Source: Magnetospirillum sp. 15-1
GTDB lineage: Bacteria > Pseudomonadota > Alphaproteobacteria > Rhodospirillales > Magnetospirillaceae
DNA: 64,000 nt
Assembly: GCF_900184795.1 (NCBI RefSeq)
Contig: NZ_FXXN01000024.1
Span: 8,366-72,365, forward strand
Direction of reading: 5' to 3'
The notes under the pieces: model-generated
Databases searched by the model: none
The model's input: the letters and a program-made list of their open reading frames with translations, nothing else
What the model was told of the DNA's origin: nothing
Part shown: positions 51,151-60,079 of the stretch, one piece after another
How the letters are laid out: every line of letters starts with the position of its first letter
Numbering within the stretch: the stretch's first letter is position 1
Translations under genes and position numbers: made by a program

Positions 51151-51773
51151 ACCGGCTCGAAGGTCACGGTATCGCCGGGAGCCAGCAAGGCGGGCGGCGA
51201 GGCCGTCTGGTCGAACAGGCGCATGTCGGTGGAGCCGATCAGGTGCCAGCCGCCCGGCGAATCCCAGGGATAGATGGCGGTCATGGCGTCGGCCATGGCC
51301 AGCGAGCCGGCGGGAACCTTCAGCCGGGGCTCGGCCCGGCGCGGCAGGCGGATGGAGGGCGGCAGTTCGGCCATATAGGCAAAGCCGGGCATGAAGCCCA
51401 GCATGTGCACCCGATAGGCGCCACCAGCATGGACGTCGATCACCTGGGGCGCCGACAGGCCGCAGGCCGCCGCCACGGCCTCCAGGTCGGGACCGTCATA
51501 GCGCACCCTGATACGGTGATGCCGTCCCGTGGCCGACGACGCCTCGCCCAACCCCTCGGCCAGCCGGGCGACGGTCCCGGCCAGGGGATTGAAGCGGGCA
51601 ACCCCCGGATCGAACACCACCAGCAGGGCACGGAAGCTGGGCACCGTCTCGACGATGCCCGCCACTCCGTCCAGGGCGGCGTTGAGCGCCATCACCCTGG
51701 CGTTGGCCGCCTCGCTGATCGAATCGCCGAACTCCACGGAAAAGGCGGTATCGCCCACGGGAAGGATGCGCAT
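51147..51773 (-). CDS. pxpB: 5-oxoprolinase subunit B (KipI-like)
   Basis: PxpB subunit, 208 residues, allophanate-hydrolase-subunit-1 fold. LPVGDTAFSVEFGD at the start, VRYDGPDLEAVA, LGFMPGFAYMAELP, and PAGSLAMADAMTAIYPWDSPGGW are diagnostic. Three bp after the LysR gene, so co-transcribed with it. Confidence 0.96.
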   Translation of the reverse strand: MRILPVGDTAFSVEFGDSISEAANARVMALNAALDGVAGIVETVPSFRALLVVFDPGVARFNPLAGTVARLAEGLGEASSATGRHHRIRVRYDGPDLEAVAAACGLSAPQVIDVHAGGAYRVHMLGFMPGFAYMAELPPSIRLPRRAEPRLKVPAGSLAMADAMTAIYPWDSPGGWHLIGSTDMRLFDQTASPPALLAPGDTVTFEPV

Positions 51774-51776
51774 GAC

Positions 51777-52664
51777 CTATTCCGCCGCCTGGGCGCTGGC
51801 CAGACCGATTTTCACGTGATCGAGGAAGGCGGCCTGGGCGCTGGAGACGAAGGAATCGCGGCGACGGATGAACACCGTGTCCACCATGGCCTCGTCGGGC
51901 GGCAGGGTGTGGATGGCGACGCGACGGTCGCGCCAGACCTGTTCCATCATGCGGCGCGGCAGCATGGTGATGCCCATGCCGGCGGCGACGCAGCCGAAGA
52001 TGGCCTCCAGGGTGCCGAATTCCAGCAGCCGCAGGCCCACCACGCCGCGCCGGGCCAGGATGCTTTCCAGCCGCTGGCGATAGGAGCAGCCGGAGCGCAG
52101 CACCACGATGCGCAGACCCGCCAGCCCCGCCGACCAGTCAAGCCGCGAGATACCGGGCGCGGTCAGCACCACCAGTTCCTCGCGGAAGACTTTTTCCTCC
52201 TCCAGATCGGGATGGTTGACCGGGCCGCTGACGAAGCCGCCTTCCAGCCGGCGTTCCAGCACCTGCTCGATGGTTTCCTGCGTGGTGCCGCCCCGGATCG
52301 ACAGGTCGACGGCCGGCCAACGCTCGACGAAGCCGGTGAGCAGCGGCGCCAGATGCATGGACAGCGTGGTTTCCAAAGAGCCGATCACCAGATCGCCGGC
52401 CGGCTCGCCGTTATCGGCCACCGCCCGGCGGGCGTCCTTGAGCAGGCTGATGACCTGCAGGGCATAGGGCATCAGCCGCCGCCCGGCCGCGGTCAGCACC
52501 ACGCCGCGCGAATGGCGCTCGAACAATTCGGCGCCCAGTTGTTCCTCCAGCACGCGGATGCGGGCGGTGACGTTGGACTGCACGGTATTGAGTTCCGCCG
52601 CCGCCCGGCTCATGCCGCTCAGGCGGGCCACCGCCTCGAAGACCCGAAGATCACCGGCATCCAT
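51777..52664 (-). CDS. LysR-family regulator of the pxp operon
   Basis: LysR regulator of 295 residues: HTH at about 1-60 (LSGMSRAAAELNTVQSNVTA, RIRVLEEQLGAELFERHSRG) and a ligand-binding domain. ATG 52664 is chosen for the GGAGG site six bases upstream; a longer frame lacks one. It is the first gene of an operon with pxpBCA and diverges from the MFS gene across 107 bp, so it probably controls both. Ligand could be 5-oxoproline (inference). Confidence 0.9.
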   Translation of the reverse strand: MDAGDLRVFEAVARLSGMSRAAAELNTVQSNVTARIRVLEEQLGAELFERHSRGVVLTAAGRRLMPYALQVISLLKDARRAVADNGEPAGDLVIGSLETTLSMHLAPLLTGFVERWPAVDLSIRGGTTQETIEQVLERRLEGGFVSGPVNHPDLEEEKVFREELVVLTAPGISRLDWSAGLAGLRIVVLRSGCSYRQRLESILARRGVVGLRLLEFGTLEAIFGCVAAGMGITMLPRRMMEQVWRDRRVAIHTLPPDEAMVDTVFIRRRDSFVSSAQAAFLDHVKIGLASAQAAE

Positions 52665-52771
52665 GGCGCGCCTCCATCCCATCTCCAATGATGATGGATC
52701 GTATCATATCAAATCGTTTCTCATGAATACGGAAGGTGCATAGGGTGGTATCGCTTTCAAAGGAGCGAGCC

Positions 52772-53941
52772 ATGCACCATCCCGGCCCGTGGCGGGCCAC
52801 CTTCTCGGCGCTGTGCGCCAATCTGGTGGGAATCGGCCTGGCCCGCTTCGCCTATTCCCCGCTGATCCCCGCCTTGGTGGTGGAAGGCTGGTTCACCGCC
52901 TCGTCCGCCGCCTATCTGGGGGCCGCCAATCTGGCCGGCTATCTGGCCGGGGCGTTGTCGGCCCGTGCCCTGGGGCGCCGCCTGGGACCGGCCCTGACGC
53001 TCCGCGCCATGATGGCGGTGGTCACGCTGTCGTTCCTGGCCTGCGCCCAGCCCCTGCCCTTCCTCTGGTTCTTCGTCTGGCGCTTCGCCTCGGGGCTGGC
53101 CGGCGGCGTCATCATGGTGCTGGCCGCCACCCTGGTGCTGCCCCATGTGCCTGAATCGCGGCGCGGGCTGGCCGGCGGGCTGATCTTCATGGGGGTCGGC
53201 CTGGGCGCCGTGGCCTCGGCCACCCTGCTGCCCATGCTGCTGGCCCAGGGGATGGCGTTCACCTGGGTCATGATCGGCCTGCTGTGCCTGGCCTTCACCC
53301 TGGCAGCGTGGCGCGGCTGGCCCGAGGATACGGTGCTGCCCGATTCCAGCCGGACCGCCCAGCCCCACGACCTTCGCCTGCGCGCCCTGATGGGCATCTA
53401 TGCCCTGAACGCCTTCGGGCTGGTGCCGCACATGGTGTTCCTGGTGGATATGGTGGCGCGGGGCCTCAACCAGGGGATCGGGCGCGGCGCCGCCATCTGG
53501 GTGCTGTTCGGGCTGGGCGCCTCGGTGGGGCCGGTGGTGCTGGGCCGCCTGGGCGACCGCTTCGGCTTCGGCGTCACCCTGCGGGCCGCCCTGGCCACCC
53601 AGGCTGTCGTCGTCGCCTGGGCCGCCACCACCACCGACGTCGCATGGCTGGGTCTGTCCGGCTTCATCATGGGCGGCTTCACGCCGGGCGTGGTCCCGGT
53701 GGTGCTGGGCCGGGTCCGGGAGTTGCTGCCCGGCGATTTCGGGGCTCAGCGCGCCGCCTGGAGCCGCACCACGGCCGCCTTCGCCCTGGGGCAGGCGGCG
53801 GCGGCCTATGGCCTCGCCTGGGTTTTCGGGGCCAGCGGCGGCGCGTATTTCCTGCTGTTCGCCGTGGGAGCCGGCGCCCTGGTGCTGGCGCTCGTCCTGG
53901 AACTGACGGTCAGGCCGAGGCGGGTTTCAGTGCCTGCTTGA
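52772..53941 (+). CDS. YbfB/YjiJ family MFS transporter
   Basis: Major facilitator of 389 residues, twelve helices. ANLVGIGLARFAYSPLIPAL at helix 1 and AANLAGYLAGALSAR at helix 2 are hallmarks of the YbfB group. ATG 52772 has AAGGAG seven bases upstream. Divergent from the LysR-pxp operon, so it may move a substrate linked to it. Overlaps the convergent GIY-YIG gene by 32 bp. Confidence 0.88.
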   Translation: MHHPGPWRATFSALCANLVGIGLARFAYSPLIPALVVEGWFTASSAAYLGAANLAGYLAGALSARALGRRLGPALTLRAMMAVVTLSFLACAQPLPFLWFFVWRFASGLAGGVIMVLAATLVLPHVPESRRGLAGGLIFMGVGLGAVASATLLPMLLAQGMAFTWVMIGLLCLAFTLAAWRGWPEDTVLPDSSRTAQPHDLRLRALMGIYALNAFGLVPHMVFLVDMVARGLNQGIGRGAAIWVLFGLGASVGPVVLGRLGDRFGFGVTLRAALATQAVVVAWAATTTDVAWLGLSGFIMGGFTPGVVPVVLGRVRELLPGDFGAQRAAWSRTTAAFALGQAAAAYGLAWVFGASGGAYFLLFAVGAGALVLALVLELTVRPRRVSVPA

Positions 53942-54158
53942 AGGCGCGGTCGCGCTTGATGGCCGCCTCGCGCCGCAGCGCGTCGCCGTGGGGCAGCGGG
54001 CCTTCCACATGGACCAGCCGCCAGGGGCCGCGCCCCCGGGTGAACTTGGCCCCCTCGCCGGCATTGTGGCGGGCCAGCCTTTCCCCGACGTCCAGGGCGA
54101 TACCGGTATAGGCCACGTTCGCCCCGTTGAGCAGGACGTAGACGAACCAGTCCTTCAT
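53910..54158 (-). CDS. GIY-YIG nuclease-domain protein
   Basis: An 82-residue single-domain GIY-YIG protein (UPF0213/YhbQ type). The signature appears as VYVLL...YTGIALDVGERLARHN, with Tyr/Gly replaced by a VYVLL-YTGIA version common in this group, and EAAIKRDRA near the C-terminus. Role unknown; it begins 2 bp after the LysE stop and may be translationally coupled. Confidence 0.85.
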   Translation of the reverse strand: MKDWFVYVLLNGANVAYTGIALDVGERLARHNAGEGAKFTRGRGPWRLVHVEGPLPHGDALRREAAIKRDRAFKQALKPASA

Positions 54159-54159
54159 C

Positions 54160-54786
54160 TCAGTGTTCGATGATCAGCTTGAGGCCCAGGGCGACGAACA
54201 CGCCGCCGGCCAGCCGGTCGAGCCACAGCCCCGCCTTGCCGTGGCGGCTGAGCCAGCCGCCCAGGGAACCGGCGAACCAGCCGATGATGCCGAACAGCAC
54301 GCAGGCCTGCACGGTGAACAGCAGGCCCAACTGCGCCATCTGCCAGCCCACGCCGCCCTTGTCGGCGTCCACGAACTGCGGCAGGAAAGCCAGGAAGAAC
54401 AGGACGACCTTGGGATTGATGGCGTTGGCCAACAGCCCGCGCCGGAACAGCACGGCCAGGGATTCGTTGCCGCCCACCGCGCCGTCGATGCGCATGGCAC
54501 CCGACGAGCGCAAGGCGCCGATGCCCAGCCAGACCAGATAGGCCCCGCCCGCCAGCTTCAGCCCGGTGAACAGCAGCGGCGAGGCGGCGATGGCGGCACT
54601 GATCCCCAGCGCCGCCAGGACGGTATGGCTGAGACAGCCGAGCGCGCAGCCCAGGCCGAAGGCCATGCCCTGGCGCCGCCCCCGCGACAGGCCGAGGCCG
54701 AGGATCATCAGATTGTCGGGCCCCGGCGACAGGGTGATCAGCACCGCCGCCGCCAGAAAGCCCAGAGCCTGGACGGAATCGAGCAT
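54160..54786 (-). CDS. LysE/RhtB family amino-acid exporter
   Basis: Membrane exporter of 208 residues with about six helices. SPGPDNLMILGLGLSRGRRQG after helix 1 and the NPKVVLFFLAFLPQFVD motif are diagnostic of LysE/RhtB. Lies 15 bp after the CoA ligase gene, so co-transcribed with it. Substrate probably an amino acid or derivative. Confidence 0.93.
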   Translation of the reverse strand: MLDSVQALGFLAAAVLITLSPGPDNLMILGLGLSRGRRQGMAFGLGCALGCLSHTVLAALGISAAIAASPLLFTGLKLAGGAYLVWLGIGALRSSGAMRIDGAVGGNESLAVLFRRGLLANAINPKVVLFFLAFLPQFVDADKGGVGWQMAQLGLLFTVQACVLFGIIGWFAGSLGGWLSRHGKAGLWLDRLAGGVFVALGLKLIIEH

Positions 54787-54801
54787 GGCGGGAAGTCTGC
54801 C

Positions 54802-56445
54802 CTACAATTCCCTGAGGCGGAAGCGCTGGATCTTGCCGGTCTGGGTCTTGGGCAGGAATTCCACGAACTTGACGTCACGCGGGTATTTGTACGGCGCGAT
54901 ATTGGCCTTGACGAAGTTCTGGATCTCCTCGGCCAGCAGATCGCTGGCCAGGGAAGGATTGTCCAGCACGATGCAGGCCCGCACCACGGTACCACGCGCC
55001 TCGTCGGGCACGCCGATCACCGCGCACTCCGCCACCTTGGGGTGTTCGAGGATGGCGCGCTCCACCTCCTGGGCCGAAATGTTGTAGCCCGACGAGACGA
55101 TCATGTCGTCCGAGCGGTCCACGTACCAGAACCAGCCGTCCTCGTCCTGCTCCATGATGTCGCCGGTGACGTTCCAGCCCTTCTTGACGAAGGCGGCCTG
55201 ACGCGCCTGGTCGTCGAGATAGCGGCAGCCGGTGGGGCCGCGCACCGCCAGACGCCCCTTGGAGCCGGGCGGCAGCGGATTGTAATCGTCGTCCAGGATA
55301 CAGGCGGTATAGCCGTCCGCCGGCCGCCCGGTGGCGCCCGGCCGCGCCACGTCGGCGGTCTGGCAGATGAAATGGGTCAGCATCTCGGTCATGCCGATGC
55401 CGTTGACCAGCTTGATGCCGGTGCGTTCCAGCCAGTCGTCGTAAAGACGGGGCCGCAGATGCTCGCCAGCCGACGAGCCCTTGCGCAAGGACGAGATATC
55501 GTATTTGTCGACCATTCCCAGCATGGCGTGGAAGGCGGTGGGCACGGCGTAGAGGCTGGTGGCCCGGTGACGCTGGATACCCTCCAGGATCAATTCCGGG
55601 GTCGGCTTGGGGACCAGCACGGCAGTGGCGCGGTAGCGCAGCGGGTACATCATGAACGCCGCCTTGCCGTAGGTAAACGCGATGGACGGCGACCCGATCA
55701 CCACCTCGTCCGGCTCCAGGGTATGGCTGCGCGGCCAGCAATCGCACGACGCCAGAATGTCGCGGTGGAAATGCATGGCGCCCTTGGGATTGCCCGTGGT
55801 CCCCGAGGTGAAGGTGATCAGCGCCACGTCGTCGGCCGCCGTATCAACATTGGCGAAGCCGGCGGGCTTGGCCTCGGCCCGGCGATCGAGGTCGGCGTCG
55901 GGATCGGTCCCCATGCCCAAAGGCGTGAAATAACCCACATGACGCAACCCGGCCACCTTCTGGCGGGTCAGTTCCATCTCCTCGGCCAGATCAAGCTCGC
56001 AGAGCGCGATATTGATGCGGGCCTTCTCGACGATGTAGCTCAGTTCCTTGGCGCGCAGCAGCGGCATGGTGGTCACGCAGATGCCGCCGGCCTTGAGAAC
56101 CGCCAGCCAACCGGCCACCAGCATGGGGGTGTTGGCCGAGCGCAGCAGCACCCGGCCGCCGGGCACCAGTCCGAAATCCTCGGTCAGCACACGGGCGATG
56201 CGCTCGGCCCGGTCCAGCAGATGGGCGTAGCTCCACGTCCCTTCCGCATAATGGAATACCGGCTTGGCGCCGAACCCGGCGGCCACGGCGGTGTCGATCA
56301 GCGCGGCCGCCGCGTTGATGCGGTCGGGATAATGGCTGAGATGGGGCGCCGAGTAGTCGAATACCGGCCACAGATCGGGCGGCGGCAGCAACTCACGGGC
56401 AAAGCGGTCCACATGGGCACTGGGCACGCCACCGGGCAAGCGCAT
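54802..56445 (-). CDS. AMP-forming CoA ligase, benzoate/2-aminobenzoate-CoA ligase-like
   Basis: ANL-family ligase of 547 residues activating a carboxylic acid as acyl-AMP then acyl-CoA. Adenylation loop TFTSGTTGNPKGAMHFH, central IGSPSIAFTYGKA, hinge DRSDDMIVSSGYNI and C-terminal lysine in KTQTGKIQRF. The text of the middle motifs resembles benzoate and 2-aminobenzoate-CoA ligases; substrate cannot be fixed. ATG 56445 has GGAGGAATGA upstream. A TetR-type palindrome lies about 30 bp upstream of the start. Confidence 0.85.
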   Translation of the reverse strand: MRLPGGVPSAHVDRFARELLPPPDLWPVFDYSAPHLSHYPDRINAAAALIDTAVAAGFGAKPVFHYAEGTWSYAHLLDRAERIARVLTEDFGLVPGGRVLLRSANTPMLVAGWLAVLKAGGICVTTMPLLRAKELSYIVEKARINIALCELDLAEEMELTRQKVAGLRHVGYFTPLGMGTDPDADLDRRAEAKPAGFANVDTAADDVALITFTSGTTGNPKGAMHFHRDILASCDCWPRSHTLEPDEVVIGSPSIAFTYGKAAFMMYPLRYRATAVLVPKPTPELILEGIQRHRATSLYAVPTAFHAMLGMVDKYDISSLRKGSSAGEHLRPRLYDDWLERTGIKLVNGIGMTEMLTHFICQTADVARPGATGRPADGYTACILDDDYNPLPPGSKGRLAVRGPTGCRYLDDQARQAAFVKKGWNVTGDIMEQDEDGWFWYVDRSDDMIVSSGYNISAQEVERAILEHPKVAECAVIGVPDEARGTVVRACIVLDNPSLASDLLAEEIQNFVKANIAPYKYPRDVKFVEFLPKTQTGKIQRFRLREL

Positions 56446-56477
56446 TCATTCCTCCACCGACTGAACGTTCATTCAGA

Positions 56478-56495
56478 TGAATGATTATTCATTCA
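56478..56495. promoter_or_regulatory. TetR-type operator upstream of the CoA ligase
   Basis: TGAATGA-TTAT-TCATTCA is a perfect 7-4-7 inverted repeat, 33 bp upstream of the ligase start; a further CTGAACGTTCATTCAG repeat adjoins it (56461-56476). TGAATGA half-sites resemble those of TetR regulators of acyl-CoA metabolism. No TetR gene is in the window. Confidence 0.55.
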
Positions 56496-56721
56496 GTAGC
56501 CGAGGTCAAGGGGAATGGCTGTCCGACCTGATTTCCAATGAAGCGCCGAAACACCGTTCCTCGACACGGATAGACGCGGATGCCGCTTCGCGGCCACACA
56601 TGAACATAGAGAATACCCCTGCCACTCAGGCCTTGAACCGGGCCGGGGATGGTCGCCGGAAAAAGGACCGTATCCATGTCTTCCGCGTCTTCATTCAACG
56701 GCCGCGTGACTGGGGAAGTTT

Positions 56722-57432
56722 TCAGCCCAACCGGCTGATCAATCTGCCCCGCGCCGCCGGCAGGACCGCGTGGCGGAGATCGAGCACGTGGCGCTGCAGG
56801 AAGAAGCCGGTCAGTTCCAGCCCCTCGCGGATGGCAGCCCCCTCTCCCTCCCCGCCCTCGATCAGGAAGGCGGGCAGAGCCAGCAGCTTATCGCGATAGG
56901 GTTCGCCCGCCGCCCGTGATACGGCGCGGCCGGTCTTGGGGCTGACCCAGGCCAGTTCGTCTGTCCGGCCGGTGGCGGCGCAGGCCGAAAGATCGAGGCC
57001 GAAGCCCAAATCGCGCAGCAGCGCCAATTCAAAGTGCACATAGACGCTGGGCCAGGACTCCGCCTCCAGGGCATGCAGCAAGGCCACCAGGGCGGCATGG
57101 CAGGCGGGATGGGGCTGGCGCTCGGCCAGGGCGACCTCCACCAGGGCGCAGGCCGCGCCCAGGGCGGAGAGCCGTCCGGCGTCGTCAAGGAACGCCGCCC
57201 CGTAGGCATGCAGCATTTCCAGACGGAAATTACCCAACTGCTCGGGCAGGCGGGCGGTCCACCTGGCGCGCACCAGGTTTCCGGGCTGCAGGATGGGGCG
57301 GTTGGTCTTGGACTGTCCGCCATGCACCAGACCGGCATGGCGTCCGTGGGTACGGGTCAGCAGGGAGGCGACGGCGCCGGTTTCGCCATGGCGGCGCACC
57401 GCCAGCACGACGGCGTCGTCATCCCATTCCAT
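56722..57432 (-). CDS. recO: DNA repair protein RecO
   Basis: Recombination mediator that loads RecA with RecR. 236 residues. N-terminal OB fold with VLAVRRHGETGAVASLLTRTHGRHAGLVHGG, diagnostic, then a helical domain. The zinc-finger Cys set of some RecO proteins is absent, as in other Proteobacteria. ATG 57432 has TGGAG upstream. Overlaps the small membrane-protein gene by 14 bp. Last gene of the acpS-lepB-rnc-era-recO cluster. The 260 bp beyond it hold no convincing gene. Confidence 0.93.
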   Translation of the reverse strand: MEWDDDAVVLAVRRHGETGAVASLLTRTHGRHAGLVHGGQSKTNRPILQPGNLVRARWTARLPEQLGNFRLEMLHAYGAAFLDDAGRLSALGAACALVEVALAERQPHPACHAALVALLHALEAESWPSVYVHFELALLRDLGFGLDLSACAATGRTDELAWVSPKTGRAVSRAAGEPYRDKLLALPAFLIEGGEGEGAAIREGLELTGFFLQRHVLDLRHAVLPAARGRLISRLG

Positions 57433-57634
57433 TCCAGCTCCACACGAACAGGCCGAGGCCGACGGCCGCCGCCGCCAGAGCCAGACCGGCCAGCAGCTTC
57501 TGCCGCGGCGAGATGGCGGGAATGTCGTCGTCCTCCAGGCTCCAGGCCCCGCGGGCGAAGCGATGGACCAGCAGCCCCAGCAGCGCCAGCACACCCACCC
57601 AGATCAGGGCGACGGCGATGGCGCGGGGCGTCAT
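57419..57634 (-). CDS. Small membrane protein between era and recO
   Basis: A 71-residue protein with two predicted transmembrane helices (about 6-25 and 47-67) joined by an acidic loop with LEDDDIPAISPRQK. ATG 57634 has GAGG upstream. It starts 10 bp after the era stop and overlaps recO, so it is part of the operon. Not recognised as a named family, but its position between two conserved genes and fitting frame support it. Confidence 0.75.
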   Translation of the reverse strand: MTPRAIAVALIWVGVLALLGLLVHRFARGAWSLEDDDIPAISPRQKLLAGLALAAAAVGLGLFVWSWNGMG

Positions 57635-57644
57635 GCCGGCATCC

Positions 57645-58556
57645 TCATGAATCGAAATCCAGGCCGATCTCTGAGTAATGGCCGCGCTTTTCCGACCAGT
57701 CCTCGCGCACCTTGATGTGGATGAACAGATGGACGCGGCGTTCCAGCAGTTCCTCCAGCTCCTGGCGGGCGGCGGCGCCGATGGCCTTGATCTGGCGGCC
57801 GCCCTTGCCCAGCACGATGGGCTTCTGGCTTTCGCGCTCGACATAGATCACCTGATCGATGCGGGCGGAGCCGTCTTCCTTCTCCTCCCACTTCTCGGTC
57901 TCCACATGCAGGGAGTAAGGAAGCTCCTGGTACAGCGCGATGAAGGCCTTCTCGCGGGTGATCTCGGCGGCCAGCAGGCGCTGCGGCAGGTCGGAAACCT
58001 GATCCTCGGGGAACATCCATGGGCCGGGCGACACCAGCTTGCCCAGATGGGCCAGCAGGTCCTTGATGCCGTCACCCTTCAGCGCGCTGATCATGAAGAC
58101 GTCGGCGAAGATGCCCTCGGCGTCCAGTTGGGCGGTCAGGCCCAGCAGCTTGTCGCGCTTGACCAGATCCACCTTGTTGAGCACCAGGATGGCCTGACGC
58201 TTGGTCTCCTTCAGCTTCTCGACGATGGCCCGGGATTCGTCGTCATAGCCCCGGGCCGCGTCGATCAGCAGGCAGATGTGGTCGGCATCGTTGGTGCCGC
58301 CCCAGGCGGCGGCCACCATGGCGCGCTCCAGGCGCTTCTTGGGCTGGAAGATGCCGGGGGTGTCCACCAGGACCACCTGGGCCTCGTCGACCATGGCGAT
58401 GCCCATCACCCGGAAGCGGGTGGTCTGTACCTTGGGCGAGACGATGGAAACCTTGGTGCCCACCAGGGCGTTGACCAGGGTGGACTTGCCGGCATTGGGA
58501 GCGCCCACCACCGCCACGAAGCCGCAGCGCTGGTCGGTTTCGGGAACTTCATTCAT
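57645..58556 (-). CDS. era: GTPase Era
   Basis: Essential GTPase binding 16S rRNA for 30S maturation. 303 residues. G1 GAPNAGKST, G3 DTPGIFQPKKRLERAM, G4 NKVD, and a C-terminal KH domain with LGKGGRQIKAIGAAARQELE. Start ATG 58556 overlaps the rnc stop (ATGA). The order lepB-rnc-era is conserved widely. Confidence 0.97.
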   Translation of the reverse strand: MNEVPETDQRCGFVAVVGAPNAGKSTLVNALVGTKVSIVSPKVQTTRFRVMGIAMVDEAQVVLVDTPGIFQPKKRLERAMVAAAWGGTNDADHICLLIDAARGYDDESRAIVEKLKETKRQAILVLNKVDLVKRDKLLGLTAQLDAEGIFADVFMISALKGDGIKDLLAHLGKLVSPGPWMFPEDQVSDLPQRLLAAEITREKAFIALYQELPYSLHVETEKWEEKEDGSARIDQVIYVERESQKPIVLGKGGRQIKAIGAAARQELEELLERRVHLFIHIKVREDWSEKRGHYSEIGLDFDS

Positions 58557-59239
58557 GACATCACCTGTTCCAGCAGCGCGCCGGCTGCCGCCTGCTCCGC
58601 CACCCGTTTGGAGGCACCGCGGCCCACGGCCGAGCCTACACCTTCGACACTGACCTCTATCAGGAAAATCGGCTCGTGCGGCGGACCTTCCTGGCCCAGC
58701 ACGCGATAGGCGGGCAGCGGCTTGCCGCGTCCCTGCGCCCATTCCTGCAATCCGGTCTTGGCGTCCTTGGGCGGGGCCAGCGCCTCTTCCATCAAAGATT
58801 CCCAGCGCGACCGCACGAAGGTCGCCGCCATCGCGAAACCGGCATCGGCATAAAGGGCGCCGATCACCGCCTCGCAGGCATCGGCCAGGATACCGGGATT
58901 ACCGCGCCCGCCGGCGTCGTCCTCGCCCTTGGCCAGCACCAGATGGCGCCCCAGGCCGATTTCATTGGCGACGCGGGCCACGGCCTCGCGGCGGACCAGG
59001 GCGGCATGGCGCCGCGCCAGGGCCCCTTCGGCCTCGGCGGGAAAGCGGTTGAACAGCATCTCGGCCACCACCAGCCCCAGGACGCGGTCGCCCAGGAATT
59101 CCAGACGCTCGTAAGGGTCCGAGGTCTTGGAGCGGCGGCCCTGCTGCATGCTCGGATGGGTCAGGGCCTGGGTCAGAAGCTCGGGCCGTCCGAAGACGTG
59201 CCCGAGGACCACTTGAAGATCGGCGACGGCACCGGCCAT
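58553..59239 (-). CDS. rnc: Ribonuclease III
   Basis: Double-strand-specific RNase processing rRNA and structured mRNAs. 228 residues. Catalytic signature YERLEFLGDRVLGLVVAEML at about 43-62, second acidic site DACEAVIGALYAD, and a C-terminal dsRNA-binding domain ending GASKRVAEQAAAGALLEQV. Three bp after lepB. Confidence 0.97.
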   Translation of the reverse strand: MAGAVADLQVVLGHVFGRPELLTQALTHPSMQQGRRSKTSDPYERLEFLGDRVLGLVVAEMLFNRFPAEAEGALARRHAALVRREAVARVANEIGLGRHLVLAKGEDDAGGRGNPGILADACEAVIGALYADAGFAMAATFVRSRWESLMEEALAPPKDAKTGLQEWAQGRGKPLPAYRVLGQEGPPHEPIFLIEVSVEGVGSAVGRGASKRVAEQAAAGALLEQVMS

Positions 59240-59242
59240 CGC

Positions 59243-59986
59243 CTACTCGATTCCCTGCAGCAGGCGGGAATAGCGGATGGCCCAGGGCCAGCGCCATACT
59301 TCCCACAGCGCCGCGCTGCCGTCGCCCGAGAAGAACAGGATTTCGGCGCGGCCGACGAAGTTCTCGGCCGGGACATAGCCTACCTCGGACAGGAAACGGG
59401 AATCCGCCGAATTGTCGCGGTTGTCGCCCATCATGAAGTAATGGCCGGCGGGCACCACGTATTCCATGGTGTTGTCGGCGGGGCCGTTATCGCCCAGGAA
59501 CTCGATGATCCGGTGCTTGCGGCCGTTGGGCAGCGTCTCGATGTATTGCGGGGCGCGCAGGATGTTGCCGTCCCTGTCGCGCTCGACGAAGTCCTCGATG
59601 CGCTTCCTGTCCACGGCGGTGCCGTTGATGTGCAGGATGCCGCCCTTCACCTGGATACGGTCACCGGGCAGGCCGACCACCCGCTTGATGTAGTCGATCT
59701 TGTTTTCCGGCGGCTTCTTGAAGACGATCACGTCGCCGCGCTCGGGCAGCCGCTCCATGATCCGCCCGCCGCCCGGCCCGACGCCGAACGGCATGGAATA
59801 GCGCGAGTAGCCATAGGCGTACTTGGAGACGAACAGATAATCGCCGATCAGCAGGCTGGGGATCATGGACCCCGAGGGAATGTTGAAGGGCTCGAAGGCC
59901 AGGGTGCGGACACCTCCGGCGATCAGCATGGCGTAGACGATGGTGCGGATCGTCTCGCCCATTCCGCCCGACTTGCCTTTAGACAT
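59243..59986 (-). CDS. lepB: Signal peptidase I
   Basis: Membrane serine protease removing Sec/Tat signal peptides. 247 residues with one N-terminal helix. Catalytic Ser40 in NIPSGSMIPSL, Lys in IDYIKRVVGLPGD, and MGDNRDNSADSRF box. ATG 59986. Lies 93 bp after acpS and 3 bp before rnc. Confidence 0.97.
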   Translation of the reverse strand: MSKGKSGGMGETIRTIVYAMLIAGGVRTLAFEPFNIPSGSMIPSLLIGDYLFVSKYAYGYSRYSMPFGVGPGGGRIMERLPERGDVIVFKKPPENKIDYIKRVVGLPGDRIQVKGGILHINGTAVDRKRIEDFVERDRDGNILRAPQYIETLPNGRKHRIIEFLGDNGPADNTMEYVVPAGHYFMMGDNRDNSADSRFLSEVGYVPAENFVGRAEILFFSGDGSAALWEVWRWPWAIRYSRLLQGIE

Positions 59987-60079
59987 GAATAGAGCCGCTT
60001 ATCCCATTGAAATCAATGACACCGCCACCACGGAAGGCACACGGCGTCGCCGAGATCAAGCCAGCCTGCGGCCCCGCTG

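Noticed and set aside
54163-56484. Long plus-strand frame opposite LysE and the CoA ligase
   Set aside because: Shadow; the minus strand encodes two well-defined families.
56489-56698. 69-codon minus-strand frame downstream of recO
   Set aside because: No ribosome site, no family features, and it overlaps the candidate operator region.
56477-56899. Plus-strand frame starting in the TetR-type palindrome
   Set aside because: Overlaps the recO 3' end by about 180 bp on the opposite strand, lacks a ribosome site and has shadow-like Ser/Arg composition in its second half.
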